Part shown: positions 18,354 to 29,104 of the stretch, in pieces
How positions within the stretch are numbered: position 1 is the first letter of the stretch
How the letters are laid out: each line of letters starts with the position of its first letter
DNA from: an uncultured Flavobacteriaceae bacterium
GTDB taxonomy: Bacteria > Bacteroidota > Bacteroidia > Flavobacteriales > Flavobacteriaceae
Reading direction: 5' to 3'
NCBI GenBank assembly: GCA_938088195.1
Contig: CALKEO010000017.1
Coordinates: 1-53,777 of the forward strand
Length of the DNA: 53,777 nucleotides
Notes under the pieces: model-generated
Databases searched by the model: none
The model's input: the letters and a program-made list of their open reading frames with translations, nothing else
What the model was told of the DNA's origin: nothing
Program-made: the position numbers and the translations under genes

Positions 18354-20327
18354 ATGAAAAATTATTTTTTTATAATTATAATGACGATTAGTTCATTATC
18401 ATTTTTATATGGACAAAAAGATAATATTGAGCTAAAATCAAATCTTGATCAAGTACAAGAGTCTAAAAATTCTATTCAATCATTAAAATCCATTTTAAAA
18501 GTAAATAATGACTCCCTCGAAAGATCTAAATTACCAGAAATTCAAAAGTACCTGAAAATTAGTATTTTCAATGACTCTACTTACTTAGACACAACATTAT
18601 CAATAAAAAAACACTATAAATTCAATTTTTTAAGAAAAGATGATTTTGAATTATTAAAATTTTCAAATATTGGTCAGACATACAATAAATTAACACATGA
18701 CTTGAATGACTTATCTTTCTTGCCAGAATTTAGTTTCTATGCAAATAAACATGCTTATCTCAGTTCAAGTGATGTTTCCTATTTTCATGTACCAACTCCG
18801 TTAACTGAGTTGTTTTTCAAGACAGTAATGAGACAAGGACAATATACAGATGCTTTTTTTACATCTAATATTTCAAAAAGATTTAACTTTTCAATAGCTT
18901 TTAAGGGTTTAAGATCATTAGGTAATTATCAAAATATTCTTTCAGGTCTTAAACAATTTAGGTTTACAACTAACTACAGTTCAGAAAATAATCGTTATAA
19001 TTTGAGATCACATATTATTAGTCAAAGCTTTGAAAAACAAGAAAATGGCGGATTAACTGAAGAATCGATTGAAAATTTTGAATTAGAAGATCCCTTGTTT
19101 AATGAAAGGTCAAAATTATCAGTCAAGTTTGAAAATGCAACTAATTTATTCTCAAGTAAAAGATACTTTATCGATCAAGATTTTATCATAAACAAAAACG
19201 TCACTAGTTCAAAAAAAAATACTGTATCAATTGGTCATAGATTTCAATATGAAACTTTAAAAAATACTTATTCCCAAGATAGCCCAACCAACTTTTACGG
19301 AACTATAAATTCAGCTTTAAGTAGAATTGACGATAAAGCTGAAATTAAAACTACTTTAAATGAATTGTATTCCTACTTAAACTCCAATTTTTTTGGTAAA
19401 ATCAAGGTTATTTATACAAACTATAATTACAATTATAAATCAAATTCTTTAAGTGCTGATTTTAAAAGTTTAAGTCAAAACGAAAGCGCATTGACTTTTA
19501 AATTCAATAAATCTTTTTTTAATCATGATTTAAATGCAACTATAACCAAAAATTTATTTGGAGATAGATTGGGTAATTTAATAGATCTCTCTGTCAGTTC
19601 ATCAAACAAAAATAAAATCAATTATTCATTAGGTATAAACATTTTAAACAAACATCCAGGGTTTTATTATGAATTATACAGCAGTGGGTATTTAGATGTT
19701 AATTGGAATAATGAGATTCAAAGGACTCAATACAGTAATATATTTTTTGATTTTAAATCTCAAAACTTTGGAAATATAAGGTTAGATTTCAGAACAATAG
19801 ATAACTTTACATATTTCTATCTTTCCGGGGATGACGATATTTCTATGACCCCACAAGTAGCTCAAAATAAATCGACTATGGATTATTTACGAATTAAATG
19901 GAATAAAGAATTCAAGTTTGGAAAGTTTGCATTGAATAATACTATTTTGTATCAAACTGTAGATCAAGACGAAGATATTTTAAATTTACCTAATTTCATC
20001 TCTAGAAATACAATATATTATTCAAATACTGTATTAAAAGGAGCTTTATTCTTTCAGTCAGGATTTACTTTTAAATATTTTTCTAAATATTATGCAGATG
20101 AATACAATCCTTTGATTAGTTCTTTTCATGTTCAATCAAAAAAACAAATTGGAGGATTTCCAATAATAGATTTTTTTATAAATGCAAAAATTCAACAAAC
20201 AAGGTTATTTTTAAAAGCAGAACATTTTAATTCTACTTTTTCGGGAAATAATTTTTACTCATCACCAGGTTATCCTTACAGAGATTTTACAATACGATTT
20301 GGATTGGTTTGGAATTTTTTTAATTGA
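18354..20327 (+). CDS. Putative outer-membrane porin (Porin_10-like beta-barrel)
   Basis: A 657-residue exported protein with a signal peptide ending near LYGQ (residue 20). After an N-terminal linker, it shows a pattern I recall from the Bacteroidota Porin_10 family: VPTPLTELFFKT, MRQGQYTDAFFTSN, NFSIAFKGLRSLGNYQN, then NGG repeats. The rest alternates short amphipathic strands with polar turns and ends in RFGLVWNFF, a typical closing beta-strand. It is likely a general or substrate-specific outer-membrane channel; the substrate is unknown. A near-consensus -7 box (TAACTTTA) lies about 30 bases upstream. The gene ends 6 bases before the convergent gltD stop. Confidence 0.82.
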   Translation: MKNYFFIIIMTISSLSFLYGQKDNIELKSNLDQVQESKNSIQSLKSILKVNNDSLERSKLPEIQKYLKISIFNDSTYLDTTLSIKKHYKFNFLRKDDFELLKFSNIGQTYNKLTHDLNDLSFLPEFSFYANKHAYLSSSDVSYFHVPTPLTELFFKTVMRQGQYTDAFFTSNISKRFNFSIAFKGLRSLGNYQNILSGLKQFRFTTNYSSENNRYNLRSHIISQSFEKQENGGLTEESIENFELEDPLFNERSKLSVKFENATNLFSSKRYFIDQDFIINKNVTSSKKNTVSIGHRFQYETLKNTYSQDSPTNFYGTINSALSRIDDKAEIKTTLNELYSYLNSNFFGKIKVIYTNYNYNYKSNSLSADFKSLSQNESALTFKFNKSFFNHDLNATITKNLFGDRLGNLIDLSVSSSNKNKINYSLGINILNKHPGFYYELYSSGYLDVNWNNEIQRTQYSNIFFDFKSQNFGNIRLDFRTIDNFTYFYLSGDDDISMTPQVAQNKSTMDYLRIKWNKEFKFGKFALNNTILYQTVDQDEDILNLPNFISRNTIYYSNTVLKGALFFQSGFTFKYFSKYYADEYNPLISSFHVQSKKQIGGFPIIDFFINAKIQQTRLFLKAEHFNSTFSGNNFYSSPGYPYRDFTIRFGLVWNFFN

Positions 20328-20333
20328 GTTAAG

Positions 20334-21794
20334 CTATCTTACATTTGGTAAATCTCCCTTTTCTTTAGTTTCTAAATTGGAATATCCAGTCAAAAACTTA
20401 TCAACTTGAACAGCGGCCTCTCTACCTTCAGAAATTGCCCAAACAATTAAGGATTGGCCTCGTCTCATGTCACCTGCAGAAAAAATATTAGGGATATTAG
20501 ATTGGTAATTTTTTGTAGTAATTTGACCTCTATCATCTGTTAAAACCTTCAATTGGCCAACTAAGCTTTTTTCATGCCCAGTAAAACCTAATGCCAATAA
20601 GACTAAATCACAGGGCCATAATTTTTCACTCCCTTCAATTTCTTTTAATTGAGGTCTTTCCCCTTCTTTTTTTATCCACTCAACTTCAATAGTTTTTAAG
20701 CCAGTTACATTACCATCTTTGTCACCAACAAATTCTTTCGTTAAAATACTCCACTCCCTGTGAATACCTTCATCGTGAGAGCTAGTTGTCTTAAGTTTAA
20801 AAGGCCAGAAGGGCCAAGGATTTTCTTCAGATCTTGATTTTGATGGCTTTGGCATTATTTCAAAATTTGTAACAGATTTTGCTCCTTGTCTATTGGAAGT
20901 TCCTATACAATCGGACCCGGTATCTCCTCCACCAATAACAATTACATTTTTTCCTTTGGCATTAAGAATACTAGATGTTTTTTTTAACTTATCAACTACT
21001 TGATTTTGCAGTTTTAAAAAATCCATTGCTTGTTTTATTCCATTTAAATCAGATCCTTTTATGGGAAGGGATCTTTTTATTGTTGCACCAGTACACAATA
21101 CAATGGCATCAAATTTTTTTAATTCTTTGATTGAATAATTTTCACCAACATCAATATTTGTTTTAAACTTAATACCTTCCTTTTTAAGTATATTAATTCT
21201 TCTATCAATAACATGTTTTTCCATCTTAAAGTCTGGAATACCATACCTTAAAAGACCACCAATTTTTTTATCTCTTTCAAAAACCTCTACATTATGACCT
21301 GCTTTATTTAATTGCTGAGCAGCAGCTAGACCTGCTGGCCCTGAACCTATAACAGCAATTTTTTTGTTACTTCTTTTTTTAGGTATATTAGGTTTAATCC
21401 ATCCTTCCTTAAATCCTCTCTCAACTATGTATTTCTCAATCATTTCAATAGAAACTGGAGGATTGATTATACCTAGCACACAAGCAGCTTCACAAGGTGC
21501 TGGACATAATCTACCAGTAAATTCAGGAAAGTTGTTAGTTGAGTGTAAAATTGATAAAGCCTTTTCCCATTCATTATGATAAACAGCGTCGTTAAAATCT
21601 GGAATTAAGTTTCCGAGTGGACATCCGCTGTGACAAAAAGGAACTCCACAGTCCATACATCTACCGCTTTGTTTTTTCAGTTTATCTTCAGAGGGTTTTA
21701 TTGTAAACTCTTTATAGTTTTTAATTCTTTTTCTTACAGGAATTAGTCCCTCCTCTGATCTCTCAAACTCAACAAATCCTTTAAGCTTTCCCAT
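20334..21794 (-). CDS. gltD: Glutamate synthase small subunit (NADPH)
   Basis: GltD feeds electrons from NADPH to GltB for glutamate synthesis from glutamine and 2-oxoglutarate. Two N-terminal iron-sulfur cysteine groups are intact: C46, C49, C54, C58 and C97, C101, C105. The FAD-binding GSGPAG is at 150-155 and the NADPH-binding VIGGGDTGSD near 285-295. The final GDMRRGQSLIVWAISEGR is the family C-terminus. At 486 residues it is full length. It starts one base after the gltB stop, so gltBD form a tight operon. Confidence 0.96.
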   Translation of the reverse strand: MGKLKGFVEFERSEEGLIPVRKRIKNYKEFTIKPSEDKLKKQSGRCMDCGVPFCHSGCPLGNLIPDFNDAVYHNEWEKALSILHSTNNFPEFTGRLCPAPCEAACVLGIINPPVSIEMIEKYIVERGFKEGWIKPNIPKKRSNKKIAVIGSGPAGLAAAQQLNKAGHNVEVFERDKKIGGLLRYGIPDFKMEKHVIDRRINILKKEGIKFKTNIDVGENYSIKELKKFDAIVLCTGATIKRSLPIKGSDLNGIKQAMDFLKLQNQVVDKLKKTSSILNAKGKNVIVIGGGDTGSDCIGTSNRQGAKSVTNFEIMPKPSKSRSEENPWPFWPFKLKTTSSHDEGIHREWSILTKEFVGDKDGNVTGLKTIEVEWIKKEGERPQLKEIEGSEKLWPCDLVLLALGFTGHEKSLVGQLKVLTDDRGQITTKNYQSNIPNIFSAGDMRRGQSLIVWAISEGREAAVQVDKFLTGYSNLETKEKGDLPNVR

Positions 21795-21795
21795 A

Positions 21796-24700
21796 TTATT
21801 TTATTATTTCAGAAATTTTATCTTTTGCCATTTTTTCTAGAGCTAATTTATATTCAGTTGGCATAATTTTTACAAATTTTAAAGATTCTTTTTTCCAATT
21901 TGTTAAAAGTTTTTCTGCTAGTTTACTAGAGGTGTAACTAAAATGATTCTCGGTAAGTTTTTTAATTAAATCCAAATCTTGCTTATTTGGATTTTCAAAC
22001 TCAATCATTTCTAAATTAAAGTTTCTTTTGTCGAATTCTTTAGATTTATAAATATAAGCAGTTCCTCCACTCATTCCAGCAGCAAAGTTTCTACCAATAT
22101 TACCAAGGATTAGGGCAGTACCACCTGTCATATATTCACATCCATGGTCTCCAACTCCTTCAACTACAGCAGTAGCACCTGAATTTCTTACGCAAAATCT
22201 TTCTCCAGCTATACCATTAATATAAGCTTCACCTGACGTAGCTCCGTAAAGAGCCACATTTCCAGTAATTATATTTTTGTGTGAAATAAAACTTGATTCT
22301 TCAGGAATTTTAACAATAATTTTAGCACCTGAGAGACCTTTACCAAAGTAGTCGTTTGTATTTCCGCTAATTATCATAGTTAGTCCTCTTGTACTAAATG
22401 CTCCAAAACTCTGTCCTGCAGCACCTTTAAAATTAAGTTTCAAAGTATCTTCAGGAAGCCCCTTTTCACCATATAATTTTGATATTTCATTACTCAAAAT
22501 TGCACCAACAGTTCTATCAGTATTTTTGATTTGGTAAGACAAACTCATTTTAACTCTTTTTTCAATAGCTAATTTTGCTTCAGAAAGTATTTTAAAATCT
22601 ATAACTTTTTTTAAATTATGATTTTGCTTAGAATTATTTTTAATAGATGTGCTTTCTGGAACATCGGGCTTAAAAAGAATCTTTGAAAGATTAATCCCTT
22701 TAGTTTTATAATTTTTTATAGCATCTTCCATATTCATTTTTTGACTTTGACCAACCATTTCGTCAACAGTCCTAAAACCAAGCTTAGCCATTATTTCTCT
22801 TAATTCTTCCGCAACATAGTACATAAAGTTAATTACATGTTCTGGCTTTCCTTTGAAATTTTTTCTTAGTTCAGGGTCTTGTGTAGCAATCCCAACAGGA
22901 CATGTGTTTAAATGGCAAGCTCTCATCATTATACATCCAGAAGCTACTAACGGGGCCGTTGAAAAACCAAATTCTTCAGCTCCTAATAAACATGCAACTG
23001 CTACATCCTTTCCAGTTTTTAATTGTCCGTCGCATTCTAAAACAATTCTTCCTCTTAGACCATTCATTACTAGGGTTTGTTGAGCTTCAGCAATTCCAAG
23101 TTCCCAAGGCAATCCAGCATGTTTTAGTGAGGTTAGTGGAGATGCTCCAGTTCCACCATCAAAACCTGAAATTAAAATTACATCGGCTTTTGCTTTGGCA
23201 ACTCCAGCAGCGATGGTACCTACACCTACTTCAGAAACTAATTTTACGTTTATTCGTGCTTCTCTGTTTGCATTTTTCAAGTCGTATATTAGTTGAGATA
23301 AATCTTCAATCGAGTAAATATCGTGATGTGGTGGAGGAGAAATTAATCCAACATATGGTGTTGAATTTCTAACTTTAGCAATCATTGGATTAACTTTAGG
23401 ACCAGGTAATTGTCCTCCCTCACCAGGTTTTGCACCTTGTGCCATTTTAATTTGAATTTCTTTAGCATTTGTTAAATAATTTGAACTTACTCCAAATCTT
23501 CCAGATGCTACCTGTTTAATTGCGCTATTTTTCGAAACTCCGTTAGACATTTTTTTAAAGCGTAAAGGGTCTTCTCCACCCTCACCTGAATTGCTCTTTC
23601 CTCCAATTCTGTTCATCGCTACTGCTAAATTTTCGTGAGCTTCTTTGCTGATAGATCCGTAAGACATAGCCCCCGTTTTGAATCTTTTAACTATTTCTGT
23701 CCAGGGTTCTACTTCTTCAATTGGAATCGGGTCATGATTAACAAATTTAAACATACCTCTTAAGGTCATTAATTGTTTGTTCTGTTTGTTTATTAAGTCA
23801 GAGTAAATTTTATATGTTTCATAACTATCTTCCCTAACAGACTGTTGTAGTTTAGAAATAGTTGAGGGATTTAGCATGTGAGCTTCACCATTTCTTCTCC
23901 ACCTATAACTTCCTCCAATTTCAAGACTCATAAAAGAATTTTCTTTTGAAAATGCGTTAAGATGACGTTTAGAATGTTCTTTTTCAAGACTGTAAAGACC
24001 AATTCCTTCAATTCTTGTAGGGGTGTTTGAAAAATATTTTTCAGTAAAACTTTCTCTTAAACCCAATGCTTCAAATATTTGGGATCCTCTGTAGGAGTGA
24101 AGTGTAGAAATCCCTATTTTATTCATTACTTTAAGAATACCTTTAGCAATTGCTTTATTGAAATTTTCAATTGAAGTTTTCAAGCTTTGTTTTCGAAAAA
24201 AGTTTTTCTCATAGTGAAATTTGATAACTTCATTAACTAAATATGGATTTATCGCACTCGCCCCAAAACCAAATAGCATTGAAAAGTGGTGAGGTTCTCT
24301 AGGTTCCGATGATTCAATAACAATACCAAATTTTGATCTCTTTTTGAGTTTCATAAGACAATGATGAATATTTGAACAGGCCAATAAAATTGGAACTGAA
24401 CCTAATTCTTTAGATACTCCTCTATCACTAATTATAATTATATTACAACCTTCATCAACTTTTTTACTAACCTCAATGACCATTTTATCTAAAGCTTCCT
24501 CAATACCATTGTGACCTCGTTGTAGATTGTAAAGAGCACTGATAGTTGCACTTTTAAAGTTGTTGTTTTTAATAAATTTAATTTTATCTAAATCTTCATT
24601 TGAAATTATAGGATTATTAATTTTTAATTTTTTTGAGTGGTCTGAAACAATATCATATAAATTAAAATCACTACCTAATCCTAAACTTGTGTCAGTAACA

Positions 24701-26298
24701 ATTTCTTCTCTTATCCCATCAAGTGGAGGGTTGGTTACTTGTGCAAATAATTGTTTAAAATAATTAAAAAGTAGTTGGGGTTTTTCAGATAAAACAGCCA
24801 AAGGGGTATCAGTACCCATCGACCCAATAGCTTCTTTGCCAGAAACACACATTGGAAGAATTATTGTTTTTAAATCTTCCTCTGTGTAGCCAAAAATCCT
24901 GAGCCTTGTTTCTAAATCAAGTTTTTCTAAAGGAGTTTTATTACCTGTATAAGGCACATTCTTTAAAGGAAGAATATTCTGATTTAGCCACTTTCTGTAT
25001 GGATATTTTGAAACTATTTTATTTTTAATTTCTTCATCTTCTATTATTCTTCCCTCATTCATGTCAACCAAAAACATTTTACCTGGTTCTAATCTTCCAT
25101 GTTTTTCAACATTACTTGGTGCAATATCAACAACACCTGTTTCAGATGACATGACAACATAACCATCTTTGGTCACCGTATATCGCGAAGGCCTAAGTCC
25201 GTTTCTGTCTAATAATGCACCAATATATTTACCATCGGTAAAAGGAACAGATGCAGGACCATCCCAAGGTTCCATTATACAAGAATTAAATTCATAAAAT
25301 GCCCTTTTTTCATCGGACATTGATTTATGTTTCTCCCAAGCTTCAGGAACCATCATCATCATAACTTCTGGAAGAGATCTTCCTGTTGTAAGAAGTAATT
25401 CAACTACCATATCCATTTGTGCAGAATCTGATTTACCGTCAAGAATTATTGGGAATACTTTCTTAAGATCTTCACCAATAAAATCTGATTTCATTAATTC
25501 TTCTCTTGCTATCATCCTAGATACATTACCTCTTCTAGTATTGATTTCGCCATTGTGGCACATATAACGAAAAGGTTGGGCTAAATCCCATGTAGGAAAT
25601 GTATTTGTTGAAAATCTTTGATGAACTAAAGCTAGTTTTGTTACCAATTTTGGGTTTGAAAGATCTAAATAAAAACGGTCTATGTCTTCTGGAATTAATA
25701 ATCCCTTATAAATAAGAGTTCGGTTGTGTAAGCTAGAAAAATAAAAATATTGTTTTTGAGAAAGGGTGGAAGAATAAATTTTGTTTTCAGCAATTTTTCT
25801 AGAAACAAATAATTTGGTTATAAATTCGCTGTCGGTATATTCATTATTGTTTTTTCCAATAAAAACTTGCTTTATCATTGGTTGGGTTTGTGCAGCAATA
25901 TTCCCGGCAATTTTGGAGTTAATAGGCACCTCTCTCCAGCCTAAAACTGACAACCCTTGTTGAGATATCTCATTTTCAAAAATTTTAATACAATGATTAG
26001 CCTGATTTATTTTTTGAGGGAGGAAAACCATTCCAACTGCATATTCTTGTGGATCAGGCAACTCAAAAGAACATTCATTTCTAAAAAAATCATCAGGAAT
26101 TTCAATTAGAATACCGGCTCCATCTCCAGTTTTACCATCGGAACTAACTGCTCCTCTGTGTTCCAGACACGTAAGTATATTTAATGCTTTATAAATAATA
26201 TCATTTGTCTTTTCCCCTTTTAAGCTGCATATAAATCCAGCCCCACAATTATCGTGTTCAAATTCGGGTGAGTATAAGCCTTGTTTGTTTGGTAGCAT
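21796..26298 (-). CDS. gltB: Glutamate synthase large subunit
   Basis: GltB makes two glutamates from glutamine and 2-oxoglutarate. The 1500-residue protein starts with a 17-residue propeptide before the nucleophile C18 (HDNCGAGF), which must be cleaved to expose the class II amidotransferase cysteine. The FMN/synthase domain contains GAKPGEGGQLPG and a 3Fe-4S ligand set C1122, C1128, C1133 (C-x5-C-x4-C). The C-terminal GXGXG domain has repeats around GAAGQSFGAF and GNVALYGATSGEAY. It is upstream of gltD with one base between them. A -7 box lies 20 bases before the ATG. Confidence 0.97.
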   Translation of the reverse strand: MLPNKQGLYSPEFEHDNCGAGFICSLKGEKTNDIIYKALNILTCLEHRGAVSSDGKTGDGAGILIEIPDDFFRNECSFELPDPQEYAVGMVFLPQKINQANHCIKIFENEISQQGLSVLGWREVPINSKIAGNIAAQTQPMIKQVFIGKNNNEYTDSEFITKLFVSRKIAENKIYSSTLSQKQYFYFSSLHNRTLIYKGLLIPEDIDRFYLDLSNPKLVTKLALVHQRFSTNTFPTWDLAQPFRYMCHNGEINTRRGNVSRMIAREELMKSDFIGEDLKKVFPIILDGKSDSAQMDMVVELLLTTGRSLPEVMMMMVPEAWEKHKSMSDEKRAFYEFNSCIMEPWDGPASVPFTDGKYIGALLDRNGLRPSRYTVTKDGYVVMSSETGVVDIAPSNVEKHGRLEPGKMFLVDMNEGRIIEDEEIKNKIVSKYPYRKWLNQNILPLKNVPYTGNKTPLEKLDLETRLRIFGYTEEDLKTIILPMCVSGKEAIGSMGTDTPLAVLSEKPQLLFNYFKQLFAQVTNPPLDGIREEIVTDTSLGLGSDFNLYDIVSDHSKKLKINNPIISNEDLDKIKFIKNNNFKSATISALYNLQRGHNGIEEALDKMVIEVSKKVDEGCNIIIISDRGVSKELGSVPILLACSNIHHCLMKLKKRSKFGIVIESSEPREPHHFSMLFGFGASAINPYLVNEVIKFHYEKNFFRKQSLKTSIENFNKAIAKGILKVMNKIGISTLHSYRGSQIFEALGLRESFTEKYFSNTPTRIEGIGLYSLEKEHSKRHLNAFSKENSFMSLEIGGSYRWRRNGEAHMLNPSTISKLQQSVREDSYETYKIYSDLINKQNKQLMTLRGMFKFVNHDPIPIEEVEPWTEIVKRFKTGAMSYGSISKEAHENLAVAMNRIGGKSNSGEGGEDPLRFKKMSNGVSKNSAIKQVASGRFGVSSNYLTNAKEIQIKMAQGAKPGEGGQLPGPKVNPMIAKVRNSTPYVGLISPPPHHDIYSIEDLSQLIYDLKNANREARINVKLVSEVGVGTIAAGVAKAKADVILISGFDGGTGASPLTSLKHAGLPWELGIAEAQQTLVMNGLRGRIVLECDGQLKTGKDVAVACLLGAEEFGFSTAPLVASGCIMMRACHLNTCPVGIATQDPELRKNFKGKPEHVINFMYYVAEELREIMAKLGFRTVDEMVGQSQKMNMEDAIKNYKTKGINLSKILFKPDVPESTSIKNNSKQNHNLKKVIDFKILSEAKLAIEKRVKMSLSYQIKNTDRTVGAILSNEISKLYGEKGLPEDTLKLNFKGAAGQSFGAFSTRGLTMIISGNTNDYFGKGLSGAKIIVKIPEESSFISHKNIITGNVALYGATSGEAYINGIAGERFCVRNSGATAVVEGVGDHGCEYMTGGTALILGNIGRNFAAGMSGGTAYIYKSKEFDKRNFNLEMIEFENPNKQDLDLIKKLTENHFSYTSSKLAEKLLTNWKKESLKFVKIMPTEYKLALEKMAKDKISEIIK

Positions 26299-26317
26299 AT
26301 AAATTAATTGGAACTCG

Positions 26318-26325
26318 CAAATTTA
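26318..26325 (-). promoter_or_regulatory. -7 box for gltBD
   Basis: On the minus strand TAAATTTG fits TAnnTTTG, 19 bases upstream of the gltB ATG. No -33 TTTG is seen. The remainder of this 208-base divergent spacer holds a TAATTTTG at 26465-26472 that may serve nhaD, and a weak GTTAA/TTAAC hairpin followed by T-runs near 26380-26408. Confidence 0.45.
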
Positions 26326-26506
26326 AATAATTTATTACCTTAATAAAAACCGTTTAATCTTAAATCCATAATTTATGTTAAGTTGATAATTTTAACTCTT
26401 TTTTTTAAGCAATTCTCATATTTGGACATAAATTTTGTTTATTTTTTAATAATTCAGCAATGGTTAATTTTGATTTTTTTAATATGTTTACACATTAAAT
26501 TTTATT

Positions 26507-27835
26507 ATGGAAATTATTATTATTTCAGTTTTTGTATTAGGGTATTTTCTAATTACAATTGAACATTCAATCAAAATTGATAAATTAATTCCCGCACTGG
26601 CTATGATGGGTATTATGTGGGCTATTATTGCATTGAACCACATGGAAGTTTTCGATATAAACACGGTTACAAGGGAGTTGGAACCTACTTACATTAAAAA
26701 AATACTTCTTCACCATTTAGGTTTAACGGCCGAAATATTAATTTTCTTGCTCGGTGCAATGACCATTGTAGAGATAATTGATTTTTTCAGAGGATTTTTA
26801 GGAATTAAAAGATTAGTTAAAACTAGAAGTAAAACTAAAATCTTATGGATTTTTGGAATTTTAGCATTTGTTCTGTCAGCGATAATAGACAATTTAACTG
26901 CAACTATTGTACTTATTACTCTTCTACAAAAGATAGTTAAAGAAAGAAACCTAAAATTATGGTACTCAGGTTTGATTATCATTGCAGCAAATGCTGGAGG
27001 TGCATGGTCTCCCATAGGTGACATAACAACAACTATGTTATGGATTGCTGATAAGGTAACACCTGTAAGCTTGTTCATGTATTTATTTATTCCATCTTTG
27101 GTATGTATGGTTGTTCCTTTCCTAATTGCATCTAGGTTAAAAATATTTAAAGGAGAAATGGAAATTCCAAAGGAAGTTATTGATATGGAGGAAAATAAAT
27201 ACGGAAATAAAATGTTGTTTATTGGATTGGGTTCTATTTTATTTGTTCCAATTTTTAAAACCGTTACAGGATTACCACCCTATGTTGGAATGATGCTGTC
27301 CTTAGCTTTTGTAGCAACTTTAGCTGAAATTTTTAGTAATAAAAAATTCAACCTTTCCAAAGTAGACGAAGATCACGACAAGGAGTCAGATCATAGTCCC
27401 GTACACGCATCACTTACTAAAATTGAATTACCAAGTATTTTGTTCTTTTTAGGAATTTTAATGGCAGTTGGTGCTTTAGAGTCATTAGGAATCCTATATA
27501 ATTTTGCTGATTTGATTAATGAGACTATTTCGAACCAAGATGTAGTAATTGTTTTGTTGGGTCATTTATCGGCAGTTATTGATAACGTTCCTCTTGTGGC
27601 AGCATCCATAGGGATGTTTCCAAATGTTATCAACGATCCTTTATGGCACGGAATAGCCTATTCTGCTGGAACTGGTGGAAGTATGCTAATCATTGGTTCT
27701 GCTGCTGGAGTCGTAGCCATGGGGATGGAGAAAATGGATTTTTTCTGGTATATCAAAAAAATAACAATTTTTGCAATGATAGGTTTCTGGGCTGGTTACG
27801 GAACCTTTATTTTTATGCGAGATTTTGTATTATAA
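26507..27835 (+). CDS. nhaD: Na+/H+ antiporter, NhaD family
   Basis: An inner-membrane sodium/proton antiporter of the ion-transporter superfamily, fitting a marine host. The 442-residue protein has about 12 hydrophobic segments. Family features are AIIDNLTATIVLITLLQ near 126-142, NAGGAWSPIGDITTTMLW near 163-180, and the paired C-terminal AVIDNVPLVAASIGM near 357-371. A short polar loop (EDHDKESDHSPVH, about 289-301) separates the two halves. It is divergent from gltBD. folC follows 5 bases later and is probably co-transcribed. Confidence 0.94.
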   Translation: MEIIIISVFVLGYFLITIEHSIKIDKLIPALAMMGIMWAIIALNHMEVFDINTVTRELEPTYIKKILLHHLGLTAEILIFLLGAMTIVEIIDFFRGFLGIKRLVKTRSKTKILWIFGILAFVLSAIIDNLTATIVLITLLQKIVKERNLKLWYSGLIIIAANAGGAWSPIGDITTTMLWIADKVTPVSLFMYLFIPSLVCMVVPFLIASRLKIFKGEMEIPKEVIDMEENKYGNKMLFIGLGSILFVPIFKTVTGLPPYVGMMLSLAFVATLAEIFSNKKFNLSKVDEDHDKESDHSPVHASLTKIELPSILFFLGILMAVGALESLGILYNFADLINETISNQDVVIVLLGHLSAVIDNVPLVAASIGMFPNVINDPLWHGIAYSAGTGGSMLIIGSAAGVVAMGMEKMDFFWYIKKITIFAMIGFWAGYGTFIFMRDFVL

Positions 27836-27840
27836 TTTAA

Positions 27841-29055
27841 ATGAATTTTAAACAAACTGTTAATTGGCTTTACAGTCAATTACCTGTTTTTCAAAGGGAT
27901 GGTTTTTTTAAACATAAACTTAGTTTAGATTCAATAAGAAACGTTTGTTATAAATTAAATAACCCTCAAAACAATTTTAAATCTATTCATGTAGCCGGAA
28001 CAAATGGCAAAGGCTCCTCTTCCCATATGCTAGCCTCAATATTTTATGAAGCAGGATATAAAGTTGGCTTATATACTTCTCCTCATTTAAATACCTTTAG
28101 AGAAAGAATTAAAATAAATGGATTGATGATTTCAGAGCATGATGTGATTGATTTTGTAAAAAATAACAAATCTTATTTTGTAAAAAATAAAATTTCATTT
28201 TTTGAAATGACCGTGGCAATGGCTTTTGATTATTTTTCTAATTCACAAGTTGATATTGCAATAATCGAAACTGGTTTGGGTGGACGATTAGATGCAACCA
28301 ATATAATAGACCCTATTTTAAGTTTAATAACAAATGTTGGATTAGATCATCAAGAATTCTTAGGGACTGAAATAAGAAAAATTGCATTTGAAAAAGCTGG
28401 GATTATCAAAAAAAACATTCCTATTGTAATTAGCGAATATCAGCAGGATATTCATGATATTTTTTTAAATAAAGCAAAAAAAATGAATTCTAGTATTTTT
28501 TTACCTGATGACTTTGATGAATCAGAATATCCGACCGATTTAAATGGATGTTTTCAGAGAAAAAATGTTAAAGGTGTTGTAAAAGTAATCGAGCTTATTT
28601 CTGAGTTTAATATTAAAGATAAAATTATTAAAAAAGGACTGTTGAATATTGTAAAAAATACTAATCTCCGCGCAAGATGGGATGTGATAAATGAAAGCCC
28701 AAAAGTTGTATTGGATGTTGGACACAATCTACATGCTTTTAAAGAAAACCTAAAAATGTTTAATAATTTAAACTACGACAAACTAAGAATTGTTATTGGG
28801 TTTGTTAAGGGTAAAGATTTTATAAAAATATTAAAATTACTTCCAAAAAGTGCTGTTTATTATTTTTGTCAGCCAAATAATTCAAGAGCTCTTCCAGTTG
28901 AACAGATTTATGATTATTCCAAAAAAATTAAACTAAAAGGTAATAGTTTTAGTTGTGTAAAAAGCGCTTATAAAGCATCTTTGAATGACTCAAACCAAAA
29001 TGATTTTATTTATGTTGGTGGCAGTAACTTTGTTGTAGCGGATTTATTAAAATGA
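27841..29055 (+). CDS. folC: Folylpolyglutamate synthase / dihydrofolate synthase
   Basis: FolC adds glutamate to dihydropteroate and extends folate polyglutamate tails. The ATP loop GTNGKGSS lies at residues 53-60, followed by YTSPHLNTFRERIKING and IIETGLGGRLDATNII. The C-terminal ligase domain has LDVGHN. The 404-residue length is normal. It starts 5 bases after the nhaD stop. Whether it makes dihydrofolate as well as polyglutamates cannot be told from sequence. Confidence 0.94.
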   Translation: MNFKQTVNWLYSQLPVFQRDGFFKHKLSLDSIRNVCYKLNNPQNNFKSIHVAGTNGKGSSSHMLASIFYEAGYKVGLYTSPHLNTFRERIKINGLMISEHDVIDFVKNNKSYFVKNKISFFEMTVAMAFDYFSNSQVDIAIIETGLGGRLDATNIIDPILSLITNVGLDHQEFLGTEIRKIAFEKAGIIKKNIPIVISEYQQDIHDIFLNKAKKMNSSIFLPDDFDESEYPTDLNGCFQRKNVKGVVKVIELISEFNIKDKIIKKGLLNIVKNTNLRARWDVINESPKVVLDVGHNLHAFKENLKMFNNLNYDKLRIVIGFVKGKDFIKILKLLPKSAVYYFCQPNNSRALPVEQIYDYSKKIKLKGNSFSCVKSAYKASLNDSNQNDFIYVGGSNFVVADLLK

Positions 29056-29073
29056 TAAATAACTTAAAAAAGT

Positions 29074-29081
29074 TACATTTG
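29074..29081 (+). promoter_or_regulatory. -7 box for the M28 peptidase
   Basis: TACATTTG matches TAnnTTTG and ends 23 bases before the ATG at 29105. No -33 TTTG is seen at 19-21 bases. Confidence 0.5.
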
Positions 29082-29104
29082 CAAAAATTACAATATTAAG
29101 TTAT

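Noticed and set aside
22902-23372. A 156-codon frame antisense to gltB
   Set aside because: Leu/Gln/His-rich composition is what a reverse reading of this conserved gene produces; gltB is continuous here.
26710-27078. A 122-codon frame antisense to nhaD
   Set aside because: Hydrophobic only because it mirrors a membrane protein; nhaD is intact.
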